A stretch of DNA of 64,000 nt from Erwinia billingiae Eb661 (GTDB taxonomy: Bacteria; Pseudomonadota; Gammaproteobacteria; Enterobacterales; Enterobacteriaceae). Where the stretch lies: contig NC_014306.1 of the NCBI RefSeq assembly GCF_000196615.1, positions 3,596,001 through 3,660,000 of the forward strand. The letters are read 5' to 3'. The translations under genes and the position numbers were made by a program. This document shows positions 28,137 through 39,850 of this stretch, one piece after another (positions within the stretch are counted from its first letter, which is position 1; every line of letters begins with the position of its first letter). A model generated the notes under the pieces. It was not told the origin of the DNA and did no database searches. It saw nothing but the letters and a program-made list of their open reading frames with translations.

Positions 28137-28212
28137 GGGTGATTAGCTCAGTTGGTAGAGCATCTCCTTTACACGGAGGGGGTCGGCGGTTCGAGCCCGT
28201 CATCACCCACCA
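28137..28212 (+). tRNA. valU: tRNA-Val (UAC), copy 1
   Basis: 76 nt with CCA. Starts GGGTGATTAGCTCAG; anticodon loop TTTACAC gives UAC. One of three identical copies followed by tRNA-Lys, the same set as valUXY-lysV in E. coli. Confidence 0.97.
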
Positions 28213-28262
28213 CTCTAAACGGTGGCTCCGCAGTGTTAAGCAGTACCGAAGTTCTCAGAGAT

Positions 28263-28338
28263 GGGTGATTAGCTCAGTTGGTAGAGCATCTCCTTTACAC
28301 GGAGGGGGTCGGCGGTTCGAGCCCGTCATCACCCACCA
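28263..28338 (+). tRNA. valX: tRNA-Val (UAC), copy 2
   Basis: Identical in all 76 positions to copy 1, separated by a 50-bp spacer of different sequence. Confidence 0.97.
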
Positions 28339-28368
28339 TCTCTCAGCAGTTTCGTGAAGTACCGAAGT

Positions 28369-28444
28369 GGGTGATTAGCTCAGTTGGTAGAGCATCTCCT
28401 TTACACGGAGGGGGTCGGCGGTTCGAGCCCGTCATCACCCACCA
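28369..28444 (+). tRNA. valY: tRNA-Val (UAC), copy 3
   Basis: Third identical copy; only 4 bp separate its CCA from the following tRNA-Lys. Confidence 0.97.
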
Positions 28445-28448
28445 CTTC

Positions 28449-28524
28449 GGGTCGTTAGCTCAGTTGGTAGAGCAGTTGACTTTTAATCAATTGGTCGCAG
28501 GTTCGAATCCTGCACGACCCACCA
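28449..28524 (+). tRNA. lysV: tRNA-Lys (UUU)
   Basis: 76 nt with CCA, starting GGGTCGTTAGCTCAG; anticodon loop CTTTTAA gives UUU. Its last 18 nt are copied again 154 bp downstream inside a tandem repeat. Confidence 0.97.
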
Positions 28525-28618
28525 ATGTACGAAGGCGCCCTAAAGGCGCCTTTTTGCTATCTGCGATTCGTGTAGGATTTGAACCTGCAGCAGGTCGAGT
28601 CGAACGAAGAGAGACAGC
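28507..28618 (+). repeat. Tandem repeat unit 1 overlapping the tRNA-Lys 3' end (RtT-like)
   Basis: The unit starts inside the tRNA-Lys tail (ATCCTGCACGACCCACCA) and continues through a GGCGCC hairpin to ...GAGAGACAGC. Bases 28531-28618 recur without change at 28686-28773 (88 of 88). The design, a repeat that contains the last bases of the tRNA just upstream, is that of the RtT repeats of the E. coli tyrT operon. Calling it RtT-like is inference. Confidence 0.75.
28532..28555 (+). terminator. Terminator in repeat unit 1
   Basis: AAGGCGCC / GGCGCCTT stem around a 5-base loop with five T residues, 8 bp past the tRNA-Lys CCA. Likely ends the tRNA transcript. Confidence 0.88.
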
Positions 28619-28660
28619 GTTGCGACAGCAACGACCCGAAGGGCGAGGCGAAGCCGAGTC

Positions 28661-28773
28661 ATCCTGCACGACCCACCAATGTTAAGAAGGCGCCCTAAAG
28701 GCGCCTTTTTGCTATCTGCGATTCGTGTAGGATTTGAACCTGCAGCAGGTCGAGTCGAACGAAGAGAGACAGC
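28661..28773 (+). repeat. Tandem repeat unit 2 with a copied tRNA-Lys tail
   Basis: Begins with a copy of the tRNA-Lys 3' end including CCA (28661-28678) and repeats the hairpin and following sequence of unit 1 at a period of 154-155 bp. The stretch between units (28619-28660) is not repeated again, so the array has two partial units. No protein is supported here. Confidence 0.78.
28687..28710 (+). terminator. Terminator in repeat unit 2
   Basis: Exact second copy of the GGCGCC hairpin and T run; a back-up terminator for read-through from the tRNA operon. Confidence 0.8.
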
Positions 28774-28823
28774 CACTCTTTTTCCTTTTCGATTTTTTAG
28801 CACTTCTTTTACGATTTTTCTCA

Positions 28824-28851
28824 TCAAGTATCCCGCCACTCCTACCGATAA
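28824..28851 (+). promoter_or_regulatory. Candidate sigma-28 (FliA) promoter of the FlxA-like gene
   Basis: TCAAGTAT (6 of 8 to TAAAGTTT) and ACCGATAA (7 of 8 to GCCGATAA) are separated by 12 bp, one more than ideal. E. coli flxA is a known FliA-dependent gene, which supports the call. Confidence 0.55.
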
Positions 28852-28881
28852 CCGTATTGGTCTATTACACAGGAGAAAGCG

Positions 28882-29235
28882 ATGACTACAATCAGTTCCA
28901 ACTCCCTATCCTCTATTGGCTCTGGAAGTTCAGGCGGCGGGTCGGCCTCTCAGGTTGCCACCCTCAACAAGCAGATCACCCAACTGCAGGCGCAGTTAAA
29001 GGATTTGGGCAACGACACGACGCTGACGGATGAACAAAAGTCTGAACAACAGCAGTTGATCGAAGGCCAGATTCAGATGATTGAAGCGCAGATTGCTCAG
29101 GTTGAGCAGCAGCAGGCTGAGAAGGCGCAGGAAAAGCAAAGCAGCGCGAAAGATGATACTGCCAACACCATTTCTAAAGCGGCAGATGGCGTAAACCGCC
29201 CTACCGCCACCAACACGCTGAACGTCTATATCTAA
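28882..29235 (+). CDS. FlxA-like protein
   Basis: 117 residues, ATG with an AGGAGA ribosome site. A Ser/Gly-rich start is followed by a long coiled coil (residues 25-85) rich in Gln and Leu, including [32 protein letters not shown], which matches the FlxA-like family pattern. FlxA was found in E. coli as a flagellar-regulon gene of unknown role. No signal peptide. Its stop overlaps the stop of yfeR by 4 bp, tail to tail. A sigma-28-type promoter is visible upstream. Confidence 0.8.
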   Translation: MTTISSNSLSSIGSGSSGGGSASQVATLNKQITQLQAQLKDLGNDTTLTDEQKSEQQQLIEGQIQMIEAQIAQVEQQQAEKAQEKQSSAKDDTANTISKAADGVNRPTATNTLNVYI

Positions 29236-30152
29236 AACGCCGGAGTTTTCTTGCGTTGTTGCGTCAGCAGGAGTGCCTGCTGGCGTACTTCCTGCCAGAT
29301 GGCCTCGGCTGCGGGCGTAAGCGAGCGATTTTTACGGCGCACCAGCACAATGGTGCGGTTAATCTCCGGCACCATACGCCTGACCAGCAACGGCCTGCCT
29401 TCAGGCAACGGCAATGCCAGCGCCGGAAGAATACTGATGCCAATTCCCGCTTCCACCATCGGATAGAGCGTGGCGGGATGACCGATCTCCTGCACAATCT
29501 CCGCCTGCACCTGCTGGACGCGTAATGCCTCATCGATAAGAACCCGACTGCCGGAGGCATAATCCTGCAGCACCAGCTGCCGCTGGTTAAGCATCTGCCA
29601 GTGAATGGTTTGCTGAGCCGCCAATGGATCGTCCTTACGGCACAACAGCAAAAAAGGTTCATCGAGGATCGCTTCCGTTTCGAAATCCTCTTCCGGCAGC
29701 GGCCCGACAACAATACCGAAGTCCACTTCCGCATTGCGAATGCTTTGCAGCACCCATTGCTGAGGACGATCGCGCAGCATCACTTTGATATCAGGAAAAT
29801 GCTCCGTGCTGGCGGCAAGGCACTGCGGCATTAAATGCGCGGCGATGGTCTGGCTGGCAGCTACCCGCACCGTGCCGCTTCTCTGCTTACCGTAGCTGCG
29901 TACATCCCGCAAGGTGGTATTCAGCTCTTCCAGTAGCCGCTCAAGCCGGCTGGAGAGCTGTTCTCCGGCTTCGGTCAGCAACACTTCCCGCGTGGTGCGG
30001 TCCAGCAAACGGATGCCCATCTCCCCTTCCAGCTCTTTAATGCTGTGGCTGACCGCCGACTGGCTCAGTCCGATCAACTGCCCGGCCTGGCTGAAACTGC
30101 CTTGCTGGGCCACGGCGACAAACACGCGAAGTTGGCGCAGGGTATAATTCAT
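29232..30152 (-). CDS. yfeR: LysR-family regulator YfeR
   Basis: A 306-residue LysR regulator: winged helix-turn-helix at residues 1-60 ([34 protein letters not shown]), then the periplasmic-binding-type effector domain ([26 protein letters not shown]). It is divergent from yfeH, the arrangement of E. coli yfeR-yfeH, where YfeR controls the transporter in response to osmolarity. The 96-bp gap between them is AT-rich and should hold the operator. Confidence 0.9.
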   Translation of the reverse strand: MNYTLRQLRVFVAVAQQGSFSQAGQLIGLSQSAVSHSIKELEGEMGIRLLDRTTREVLLTEAGEQLSSRLERLLEELNTTLRDVRSYGKQRSGTVRVAASQTIAAHLMPQCLAASTEHFPDIKVMLRDRPQQWVLQSIRNAEVDFGIVVGPLPEEDFETEAILDEPFLLLCRKDDPLAAQQTIHWQMLNQRQLVLQDYASGSRVLIDEALRVQQVQAEIVQEIGHPATLYPMVEAGIGISILPALALPLPEGRPLLVRRMVPEINRTIVLVRRKNRSLTPAAEAIWQEVRQQALLLTQQRKKTPAF

Positions 30153-30248
30153 CTGTTTTATTCATATATGTATTCAATAAATCAATTTTATTTCTAAAAC
30201 CGCCCGGCGCACAATAGCCCCCATCATTTTTTTAACCAGGCATTAACA

Positions 30249-31268
30249 ATGGGCATCTTCCGTATCGATCCACTGATGTTGAAACTGATTATTACCGTGC
30301 TGCTGGCAACCTTCCTGCCCGCGCGTGGGCATTTTGTGGAATTCTTTGAATACCTGACCACGGCGGCGATTGCGCTGTTGTTCTTTATGCATGGCGCCAA
30401 GCTGTCTAAAGAAAAAATCATTGCCGGTGGCAGCCATTGGCGACTGCATCTGTGGGTGATGTGCAGCACCTTCGTGCTGTTCCCGATCCTTGGCCTGCTG
30501 TTCGTCTGGTGGCACCCGCTGCCGGTAAGCGCGGAAATCTATACCGGCTTCCTGTACCTGTGCATTCTGCCGGCCACCGTACAGTCAGCCATTGCCCTGA
30601 CCTCACTGGCGGGCGGCAACGTCGCCGCGGCGGTGTGTAGCGCCTCGGCGTCCAGCCTGCTGGGCGTATTTATCTCGCCGATGCTGGTGGGCCTGGTGAT
30701 GAACGTGCACAGCGATGCGGCCGGCGGCAGTTTTGAGCAGATCGGTAAGATTATGCTGCAGCTATTAGTGCCGTTCGTGGTGGGTCACCTTTCACGCCGC
30801 TGGATTGCGGGCTGGGTGGAGAGAAACCGTGGGCTGATTGGTAAAACCGACCAGGCGTCGATTCTGCTGGTGGTCTATTCCGCGTTCAGTGAAGCGGTGG
30901 TAAACGGCATCTGGCATCGCGTGGGCGCATCTACGCTGCTGTATATTGTTGCAGGTAGCCTGGGGATCCTGTTTGTGGCGCTGGTGATCAACCTGCTGGT
31001 CGCACGACTGTTCCGCTTTAATCGCGCAGATGAAATCACCATCCTGTTCTGCGGCTCGAAAAAGAGCCTGGCGAACGGTGTACCAATGGCCAACATTCTG
31101 TTCCCGTCGGCCTCGGTGGGCATCATCGTGCTACCGCTGATGATTTTCCATCAGGTGCAGCTGATGGTCTGCTCGATGCTGGCGCAACGCTATAAAAAAA
31201 CCGGCGAGAAGCTGGCCGCTAAGCAGAAGGTGGAAGCAAAAGCCGCCGTGGTTGAATCGCAGAAGTAA
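30249..31268 (+). CDS. yfeH: Bile acid:sodium symporter-family protein YfeH
   Basis: A 339-residue inner-membrane protein with about ten helices, close to E. coli YfeH. Shared blocks are LTTAAIALLFFMHGAKLSKE, GGSHWRLHLWVMCSTFVLFPILG, ILPATVQSAIALTSLAGGN and the crossover region FCGSKKSLANGVPMANILFP. Relatives transport organic anions with sodium, but the substrate of YfeH is not known. The C-terminal 25 residues are Lys/Ala-rich and cytoplasmic. Confidence 0.92.
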   Translation: MGIFRIDPLMLKLIITVLLATFLPARGHFVEFFEYLTTAAIALLFFMHGAKLSKEKIIAGGSHWRLHLWVMCSTFVLFPILGLLFVWWHPLPVSAEIYTGFLYLCILPATVQSAIALTSLAGGNVAAAVCSASASSLLGVFISPMLVGLVMNVHSDAAGGSFEQIGKIMLQLLVPFVVGHLSRRWIAGWVERNRGLIGKTDQASILLVVYSAFSEAVVNGIWHRVGASTLLYIVAGSLGILFVALVINLLVARLFRFNRADEITILFCGSKKSLANGVPMANILFPSASVGIIVLPLMIFHQVQLMVCSMLAQRYKKTGEKLAAKQKVEAKAAVVESQK

Positions 31269-31286
31269 TGCAGACCGGGCTGGTGA

Positions 31287-31502
31287 TCACCCGCGCTTCA
31301 GCGGTTTCACCAGCCCATCAAGCCCTTCGATTTTTATCGCGAGGGTGAGCTGCAACAGCTCACCCAGATGACCCGCCGGAAATTCGCCCTTCCGTTCAAA
31401 CCACAACAGATACTCTTCCGGTAAATCAATCAGCGCCCTGCCCTTATATTTACCAAAAGGCATGATGCTGTTGGCGATTTCAAGCAAATGCTCTTTTTCC
31501 AT
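31287..31502 (-). CDS. ypeB: YpeB (DUF3820) small protein
   Basis: 71 residues, with the DUF3820 core MPFGKYKGRALIDLPEEYLLWF and ...FPAGHLGELL, matching E. coli YpeB. The GKYKGR motif is also found in some exonuclease-linked proteins. It starts 1 bp after the ligA stop, so it is cotranscribed with the ligase; a role near DNA metabolism is only suggested by that. Confidence 0.92.
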   Translation of the reverse strand: MEKEHLLEIANSIMPFGKYKGRALIDLPEEYLLWFERKGEFPAGHLGELLQLTLAIKIEGLDGLVKPLKRG

Positions 31503-31503
31503 C

Positions 31504-33600
<2,097 letters not shown>

Positions 33601-33608
33601 TCAGTGAG

Positions 33609-34571
33609 TCAGGCGTTGGCCTCGATCACATCACGAATACGGTTTTTATAGGTTTCAAGCTTCTGCGGCGTCATCATGCGGCGCTCATCATCCAGCACCA
33701 CACCGCCCACATCATCGGCGATACGCTGGGCAGATTGCAGCATCAGCTTGAAGTTCTGATTCGCATCGCCATAAGAAGGCACCATCATAAAGATGGAAAT
33801 GCCCGGCGTGGTGAAATCACCCATATCGTCGGGGTTAAACGAACCCGGTTTCACCATGTTCGCCAGGCTGAACAGCACAGGGCCGCTTCCGGCCGGGCTC
33901 AGGTGACGGTGGAAGATGTTCATCTCACCGAACTGGAAGCCCGCCTGCAGCACGCCCTGTAATAGCGCTTCGCCGTTCAGCGTGCCGCCAGCGTGGGCGC
34001 CGACATGCAGAACCAGCACGGTTTCCTTCGCGCGTTCCTGCTTCGGTGCCGCTGCAGGCGCTTCTGGCTCTGCGGCGACCGGTTCCGCTTTAGCCTCGGC
34101 AACCGGCGCACGGGTAGCGACGTCAGGCTTAGCGGCAGGCTGCGGCTGATGAACAGGCGGCTGCTGACGAACAGGCTCCGGCTCATCGTCGTAATCAGGT
34201 TCAGGCGCATGCGGCAGTTCGCCACCGAACAGCGGATCGAGTTCCGGCTGCTCGTCAATCTGCGGCTGGTGACGTACCGGTTCAGGCTGGGCACGAACGG
34301 GACGCGGTGGCGCTTGATCAGTGCCAAAAGCGGCTGGAGGAACGACATCATCGTCTTCATCATCAGCTCGCGACCGTTTCACCCGCACTTCACCCACGCC
34401 ATCATCGACGTCGTCAAATGTCTCTTCTCTTTCCTGTTTTAAACGCTTGTGAGGGCGATCGCGAAAAACGGATGAGCGCTCTTTACGGCTGGTCCAGAGG
34501 CCGTGCAGTAAAAGCGCTATTATGGCGATCGCGCCAACAACGATTAATATCAGACGCAAATCCTGCATCAT
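33609..34571 (-). CDS. zipA: Cell division protein ZipA
   Basis: 320 residues from the ATG at 34571 ([20 protein letters not shown]), as in E. coli; 13 codons upstream are not used. One N-terminal membrane helix, a charged stretch ([18 protein letters not shown]), a long Pro/Gln/Ala-rich flexible linker (about residues 70-175) and the C-terminal FtsZ-binding domain ([30 protein letters not shown]). It tethers FtsZ rings to the inner membrane. Divergent from cysZ. Confidence 0.97.
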   Translation of the reverse strand: MMQDLRLILIVVGAIAIIALLLHGLWTSRKERSSVFRDRPHKRLKQEREETFDDVDDGVGEVRVKRSRADDEDDDVVPPAAFGTDQAPPRPVRAQPEPVRHQPQIDEQPELDPLFGGELPHAPEPDYDDEPEPVRQQPPVHQPQPAAKPDVATRAPVAEAKAEPVAAEPEAPAAAPKQERAKETVLVLHVGAHAGGTLNGEALLQGVLQAGFQFGEMNIFHRHLSPAGSGPVLFSLANMVKPGSFNPDDMGDFTTPGISIFMMVPSYGDANQNFKLMLQSAQRIADDVGGVVLDDERRMMTPQKLETYKNRIRDVIEANA

Positions 34572-34791
34572 TGTATTCTCTGTTGTTCCAATACCTTGCC
34601 ACCGCGGCAAACTTTATCCTCTAACTGTATTTGCCCTGGTTAACAAGTGCAAGTCCGTGCAGTATTTTCTGACAAATAAGCGTGCATCAACACGGTTTTT
34701 TGCTGTTTTTTCGTTCAAAAGCGCACTGGTCAGCGCAAATAGCTGAGTTATGCTAGCGTTGCAACACCGTCTGTAAGGAGAAAATCAGACC

Positions 34792-35553
34792 ATGGCCCCG
34801 ACAAATACCCCACCTTCTGTTAATGGCATTCACTATTTTTCGCAGGGCTGGAAGTTGATCCGCTTGCCGGGCATCCGCCGCTTTGTGATTGTGCCATTGG
34901 CGATCAACGTCCTGCTAATGGGCGGTGCTTTTATCTGGCTGTTCTGGCAACTTGGCCAGTGGCTCCCGGCCCTGATGGCTAAAGTTCCCGACTGGCTGCA
35001 ATGGCTAAGCTATTTGCTCTGGCCGCTGACCGTTATTTCAATCGTATTGGTGTTCAGTTATTTCTTCTCCACCATTGCCAACTGGATAGCCGCGCCGTTC
35101 TGTGGCCTGTTGGCCGAGCAGCTTGAAGCCAGATTAACGGGCAAGCCGCTGCCAGACAGTGGCTGGGCCGGTCTGGTGAAAGACCTTCCGCGCATCATGA
35201 AACGCGAATGGCAAAAGCTGGCCTACTACCTGCCCCGCGCGATTGTGCTGTTGATCCTTTACTTTGTGCCGGGCTTTGGCCAGACCGTTGCGCCGGTGCT
35301 GTGGTTCCTGTTTAGCGCCTGGATGCTGTCGATTCAGTACTGTGACTATCCGTTCGATAACCATAAAGTCAGCTTCCAGCAGATGCGTATGGCATTGCGG
35401 CAAAACAAAACCGACAACATGCAGTTTGGCGCGCTGGTCAGCCTGTTCACCATGGTCCCTATTCTGAATTTAGCGATCATGCCGGTGGCGGTTTGTGGCG
35501 CCACGGCGATGTGGGTTGACCGCTATCGCACGACGCTCGGGCGGGTGGCGTAG
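34792..35553 (+). CDS. cysZ: Sulfate channel CysZ
   Basis: 253 residues, the E. coli length, with AAGGAG as ribosome site. An inner-membrane protein that lets sulfate into the cell for cysteine synthesis. Blocks include [43 protein letters not shown] and [16 protein letters not shown], all characteristic of CysZ. It precedes cysK, the last enzyme of the same pathway. Confidence 0.96.
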   Translation: MAPTNTPPSVNGIHYFSQGWKLIRLPGIRRFVIVPLAINVLLMGGAFIWLFWQLGQWLPALMAKVPDWLQWLSYLLWPLTVISIVLVFSYFFSTIANWIAAPFCGLLAEQLEARLTGKPLPDSGWAGLVKDLPRIMKREWQKLAYYLPRAIVLLILYFVPGFGQTVAPVLWFLFSAWMLSIQYCDYPFDNHKVSFQQMRMALRQNKTDNMQFGALVSLFTMVPILNLAIMPVAVCGATAMWVDRYRTTLGRVA

Positions 35554-35682
35554 GGCCTTATGCCATTTCCATTGCCCTTATTTCTGCATAACATATATAT
35601 ATACGATTTCTTCACTTCCTTGAGAAACTGAAGCGGGTATGCTTTCTGCGTTCCCAATTTTTCATACAGTTAAGGACGGGCT

Positions 35683-36654
35683 ATGAGTAAGATTTATGAA
35701 GACAACTCTTTAACAATCGGTCATACACCGTTGGTTCGTCTGAACCGCATCGGTAACGGTCGCATTCTGGTAAAAGTGGAATCCCGTAACCCGAGCTTCA
35801 GCATAAAATGCCGTATCGGTGCCAATATGATTTGGGACGCAGAGAAACGTGGCATTCTGAAGCCAGGTGTTGAACTGGTTGAACCAACCAGCGGTAACAC
35901 CGGTATCGCACTGGCCTATGTTGCCGCTGCGCGCGGTTACAAGCTGACGCTGACCATGCCGGAAACGATGAGCGTTGAGCGCCGCAAGCTGCTTAAAGCG
36001 CTGGGTGCCAACCTGATCCTTACCGAAGGCGCAAAAGGCATGAAAGGTGCCATCGCCAAAGCGGAAGAAGTGGTTGCCAGCAATCCGGACAAATTCGTGC
36101 TGTTGCAGCAGTTCAGCAACCCAGCCAACCCAGAAATCCACGAAAAAACCACCGGTCCTGAAATCTGGGAAGACACCGATGGCAACGTGGATGTGTTTAT
36201 CGCCGGTGTCGGTACCGGCGGAACGCTGACCGGCGTTAGCCGTTATCTGAAAAATACCAAAGGCAAAAAGGATTTGATCACCGTTGCAGTAGAGCCAACG
36301 GATTCTCCGGTTATCGCTCAGGCGTTAGCAGGCGAAGAGATCAAGCCTGGTCCGCACAAAATCCAGGGTATCGGTGCCGGGTTTATCCCAGGCAACCTCG
36401 ACCTGAACCTGATTGACCGCGTGGTGGCGATCACCAACGAAGAATCCATTTCTACTGCCCGTCGTCTGATGGAAGAAGAAGGGATTCTGGCCGGCATCTC
36501 TTCCGGTGCGGCGGTTGCTGCAGCACTGAAGCTGCAGGAAGAAGAAGCCTTCGCTAATAAGACCATCGTGGTGATTTTGCCGTCCTCCGGCGAACGCTAT
36601 TTGAGTACTGCGCTGTTTGCCGATCTCTTCACCGAGAAAGAATTGCAGCAGTAA
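35683..36654 (+). CDS. cysK: Cysteine synthase A
   Basis: 323 residues. It makes cysteine from O-acetylserine and sulfide with PLP on Lys42 ([14 protein letters not shown]). The substrate loop [10 protein letters not shown], the PLP-phosphate loop [10 protein letters not shown] and [12 protein letters not shown] are intact. It is very close to E. coli CysK. The upstream 129-bp gap has an alternating AT run (about 35589-35602) near the expected CysB-dependent promoter. Confidence 0.98.
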   Translation: MSKIYEDNSLTIGHTPLVRLNRIGNGRILVKVESRNPSFSIKCRIGANMIWDAEKRGILKPGVELVEPTSGNTGIALAYVAAARGYKLTLTMPETMSVERRKLLKALGANLILTEGAKGMKGAIAKAEEVVASNPDKFVLLQQFSNPANPEIHEKTTGPEIWEDTDGNVDVFIAGVGTGGTLTGVSRYLKNTKGKKDLITVAVEPTDSPVIAQALAGEEIKPGPHKIQGIGAGFIPGNLDLNLIDRVVAITNEESISTARRLMEEEGILAGISSGAAVAAALKLQEEEAFANKTIVVILPSSGERYLSTALFADLFTEKELQQ

Positions 36655-36677
36655 CGCTGCAGCAGGCGGATTTGTCT

Positions 36678-36705
36678 AAAAAAGCACCCAAACGGGTGCT
36701 TTTTT
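36678..36705 (+). terminator. Terminator after cysK
   Basis: AGCACCC / GGGTGCT stem around AAAC, followed by six T residues. Confidence 0.93.
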
Positions 36706-37046
36706 GTGGAGCACATCAAAGTTTTGCCATCCTGCAGATTGCTTTTACCCGTCAGTGTCTGGTATCTAAGCTGCCATTATTTCGATCCACAAAATTAATC
36801 GCCGCGTGAGATGGATCAAGCTGAATCGATTTACTGGTTTGGCGCTACGGCACAATTCGCGGCATAATGGGAACAGGTTAGTGATGGCGCGTAACAGGTT
36901 TTACTCCGCCTCCACCCTACCCTTAAACAGCGCATTTTTTGGCGCGTCTTTGTACGCAGGCCAGCGCGACACATCCAGGCTAAAGTCCGGTCACCAGGCT
37001 AGACTTTAGGTCGATAACATCAAACAAAATAAGTTGGGGAAAAAGC
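36706..37046 (+). promoter_or_regulatory. pts operon promoter region (P0 and P1)
   Basis: The region matches the E. coli ptsH upstream layout: GCTGAATCGATTTA near 36819-36832, a P0-type -10 CATAAT at 36863-36868 and a P1-type -10 TAGACT at 37000-37005. An inverted repeat, CTAAAGTC (36980-36987) and GACTTTAG (37002-37009), spans P1 and is also found in E. coli. In E. coli P0 is CRP- and Mlc-controlled. No gene is supported in this stretch. Confidence 0.75.
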
Positions 37047-37304
37047 ATGTTCCAGCAAGAAGTTACCATCACCGCACCTAACGGCCTTCATACCCGCCCT
37101 GCTGCACAGTTCGTGAAAGAAGCGAAAGCTTTTGCATCAGACATCACCGTGACCTCTAACGGCAAATCAGCCAGCGCGAAAAGCCTGTTCAAGCTGCAGA
37201 CTCTGGGCCTGACTCAGGGAACTGTGGTGATGCTGTCTGCTGAAGGTGAAGACGAGCAGAAAGCGGTTGAGCATCTGGTCAAGCTGATGGCAGAGCTCGA
37301 ATAA
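37047..37304 (+). CDS. ptsH: PTS phosphocarrier HPr
   Basis: 85 residues. HPr takes phosphate from Enzyme I on His15 ([10 protein letters not shown]) and passes it to sugar-specific IIA proteins. The Ser46 region [14 protein letters not shown] is conserved. The ribosome site (TTGGGG) resembles that of E. coli. ptsI follows 220 bp later, much further than the roughly 44 bp I recall for E. coli. Confidence 0.98.
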   Translation: MFQQEVTITAPNGLHTRPAAQFVKEAKAFASDITVTSNGKSASAKSLFKLQTLGLTQGTVVMLSAEGEDEQKAVEHLVKLMAELE

Positions 37305-37352
37305 GCGCCTCTTCTCACGCTGAGCCAGTAAAATTAGTGCAAACATATTGAT

Positions 37353-37371
37353 CGCGGACAGCATGTCCGCG
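37353..37371 (+). terminator. Hairpin in the ptsH-ptsI spacer
   Basis: CGCGGACA and TGTCCGCG form a perfect 8-bp stem with a 3-base loop, followed by TTGTTGCTTT. It could be a leaky terminator or an RNA-processing/stability element that sets the HPr:Enzyme I ratio. A weaker 5-bp hairpin lies at 37466-37482. Confidence 0.55.
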
Positions 37372-37524
37372 TTGTTGCTTTCGTAAAGTACGTTTCTGTG
37401 CAAACCGGGAGCAGCCAGCGTGTTACGCTGTCGCCTACATAGAGGCTGGCTCGCTGAGGTGATTGACCCACAGATTCTGGGTTGTTCGCCCCGGGTGATT
37501 ACTAGTAATTAAAAAGGTAGGGTT

Positions 37525-39252
37525 ATGATTTCAGGTATTTTAGCATCACCGGGTATCGCTTTTGGCAAAGCGCTTCTGCTGAAAGAAGATGAGATAGTCA
37601 TCAACCGGAAAAAAATTGCTGCCGACCAGGTTGAGCAAGAAGTTCAGCGTTTTCTCGACGGTCGCACCAAGGCTGCAAGCCAGCTGGAAGCGATCCGCAT
37701 CAAAGCCGGCGAATCGCTGGGTGAAGAGAAAGCGGCCATCTTCGAAGGGCATATTATGCTGCTGGAAGATGAAGAGCTGGAACAGGAAATCATAGCCCTG
37801 ATTAAAGACGATCTGTCTTCTGCCGACGCGGCTGCTCACTCTGTGATTGAAGGCCAGGCGAAAGCGTTAGAAGAGCTGGATGATGAATACCTGAAAGAGC
37901 GTGCGGCTGACGTGCGCGACATCGGTAAGCGTCTGTTGCAGAACATTCTGGGTCTGCACATCGTCGATCTCAGCGCCATTGCTGATGAAGTGCTGCTGGT
38001 TGCCAAGGATCTGACGCCGTCAGAGACCGCACAGCTGAACCTCGACAAGGTGCTGGGCTTTATTACCGATCTGGGTGGCCGTACCTCACACACCTCGATT
38101 ATGGCGCGTTCCCTTGAGATCCCTGCCATCGTCGGTACCGGCAATGTCACCTCTCAGGTTAAGAATGACGACTATCTGATTCTGGACGGCGTAAACAACC
38201 AGATTTACGTCAATCCAACCGCAGAAAAAATTGAAGAGCTAAAGGCGATTCACGCGCAGTACGTGGGCGAGAAAAACGACCTGGCGAAGCTGAAAGATCT
38301 GCCGGCGATTACGCTTGATGGCCATCAGGTTGAAGTCTGTGCCAACATCGGTACCGTGCGCGACGTCGCCGGCGCTGAGCGTAACGGCGCAGAAGGTGTC
38401 GGCTTGTACCGTACCGAATTCCTGTTTATGGACCGTGACTCCCTGCCTACCGAAGAAGAGCAGTTCCAGGCTTACAAAGCCGTGGCTGAAGCGATGGGCT
38501 CGCAGGCAGTGATCGTGCGCACCATGGACATCGGCGGCGATAAAGATCTGCCGTACATGAACCTGCCAAAAGAAGACAACCCATTCCTCGGCTGGCGCGC
38601 CATCCGTATCGCGATGGACCGTCCGGAAATCCTGCATGCTCAGCTGCGCGCTATCCTGCGTGCTTCCGCTTTCGGCAAGCTGCGCATCATGTTCCCGATG
38701 ATCATTTCGGTCGAAGAAGTTCGCACCCTGAAAGGCGAGCTGGAAACGCTGAAAGCGCAGCTGCGCGAAGAAGGCAAAGCCTTTGATGAGACCATTGAAG
38801 TGGGCATTATGGTGGAAACACCGGCTTCAGCGGCAATTGCGCATCATCTGGCTAAAGAAGTTGATTTCTTCAGTATTGGTACCAACGACCTGACGCAGTA
38901 CACGCTGGCGGTTGACCGTGGTAACGATCTGATCTCGCATCTGTACAACCCGATGACCCCTTCCGTACTGACACTTATCAAGCAAGTTATTGATGCGTCT
39001 CATGCTGAAGGCAAATGGACAGGGATGTGTGGTGAGCTGGCTGGCGATGAACGTGCTACACTGTTGTTATTGGGAATGGGGCTGGACGAATTCAGCATGA
39101 GTGCCATTTCTATCCCACGCATCAAGAAAATTATTCGTAATACGAATTTTGAAGATGCGAAGGCATTAGCAGAGCAGGCTATGGCTCAACCGACAGCGGA
39201 TGAGTTGATGAACCTGGTTAACAAGTTCATTGAAGAAAAAACACTCTGCTAA
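37525..39252 (+). CDS. ptsI: PTS Enzyme I
   Basis: 575 residues. Enzyme I takes phosphate from phosphoenolpyruvate on His189 ([21 protein letters not shown]) and gives it to HPr. The C-terminal PEP-binding half holds [28 protein letters not shown] and the catalytic cysteine in [11 protein letters not shown]. The AAGGTAGGGTT ribosome site just before the ATG is the same as in E. coli. Confidence 0.98.
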   Translation: MISGILASPGIAFGKALLLKEDEIVINRKKIAADQVEQEVQRFLDGRTKAASQLEAIRIKAGESLGEEKAAIFEGHIMLLEDEELEQEIIALIKDDLSSADAAAHSVIEGQAKALEELDDEYLKERAADVRDIGKRLLQNILGLHIVDLSAIADEVLLVAKDLTPSETAQLNLDKVLGFITDLGGRTSHTSIMARSLEIPAIVGTGNVTSQVKNDDYLILDGVNNQIYVNPTAEKIEELKAIHAQYVGEKNDLAKLKDLPAITLDGHQVEVCANIGTVRDVAGAERNGAEGVGLYRTEFLFMDRDSLPTEEEQFQAYKAVAEAMGSQAVIVRTMDIGGDKDLPYMNLPKEDNPFLGWRAIRIAMDRPEILHAQLRAILRASAFGKLRIMFPMIISVEEVRTLKGELETLKAQLREEGKAFDETIEVGIMVETPASAAIAHHLAKEVDFFSIGTNDLTQYTLAVDRGNDLISHLYNPMTPSVLTLIKQVIDASHAEGKWTGMCGELAGDERATLLLLGMGLDEFSMSAISIPRIKKIIRNTNFEDAKALAEQAMAQPTADELMNLVNKFIEEKTLC

Positions 39253-39295
39253 GATGTGTAGACGCTGGCCCAATATTACTGCTTAGGAGAAGATC

Positions 39296-39799
39296 ATGGG
39301 TTTGTTTTCAAAACTTTTTGGCGATAAGTCAGATACCGCATCTGGAGCCATTGAGATCGTAGCGCCGCTGTCTGGTGAAATCGTCAATATCGAAGACGTA
39401 CCGGACGTAGTGTTTGCGGAGAAAATTGTTGGCGACGGTATCGCTATCAAACCTACTGGCAATAAAATGGTTGCGCCGGTTGATGGCACCATCGGTAAAA
39501 TTTTCGAAACCAATCATGCATTTTCCATCGAGTCAGACAACGGCATCGAGCTGTTTGTCCACTTCGGAATTGATACGGTTGAACTGAAGGGTGAAGGCTT
39601 CAAGCGCATCGCTGAAGAAGGCCAGAAAGTGAAAAAAGGCGACGTCGTTATCGAGTTCGACCTGGCACTTTTGGAAGAAAAAGCGAAATCAACGCTGACG
39701 CCGGTCGTCATCTCCAACATGGATGAGATCAAAGAGCTGGTTAAACTGACAGGTTCTGTGCTCGTGGGTGAAACACCTGTGATCCGTATCCGTAAGTAA
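39296..39799 (+). CDS. crr: Glucose-specific PTS IIA component
   Basis: 167 residues. IIA-Glc carries phosphate on His89 ([14 protein letters not shown]), with His74 (TNHAFSIES) as the second active-site histidine. It feeds glucose uptake and, by its phosphorylation state, controls adenylate cyclase and several permeases. It starts 43 bp after ptsI. The gene order then departs from E. coli: pdxK, expected next, is missing. Confidence 0.98.
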   Translation: MGLFSKLFGDKSDTASGAIEIVAPLSGEIVNIEDVPDVVFAEKIVGDGIAIKPTGNKMVAPVDGTIGKIFETNHAFSIESDNGIELFVHFGIDTVELKGEGFKRIAEEGQKVKKGDVVIEFDLALLEEKAKSTLTPVVISNMDEIKELVKLTGSVLVGETPVIRIRK

Positions 39800-39820
39800 T
39801 CGGTTTTGCGTCTGAAACAG

Positions 39821-39850
39821 AGCCCCCTGAGCAGTCAGGGGGCTTTTTTT
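39821..39850. terminator. Terminator after crr
   Basis: AGCCCCCTGA / TCAGGGGGCT stem around GCAG, then seven T. It overlaps the stop codon of the convergent amidohydrolase gene and marks the junction between core and accessory DNA. Confidence 0.93.

Noticed and set aside
28507..28773. CRISPR array or insertion-sequence end
   Set aside because: Only two units with a 155-bp period, containing a tRNA tail and a terminator; no transposase, no short regular repeats, no cas genes.
28118..28885. Open frames running across the tRNA genes and the tRNA-tail repeat
   Set aside because: They translate structural RNA genes and repeats; similarity between them comes from the repeated DNA.
36806..37009. 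Short open frame upstream of ptsH
   Set aside because: It overlaps the pts promoters, which match those of E. coli, and shows no family features or ribosome site.
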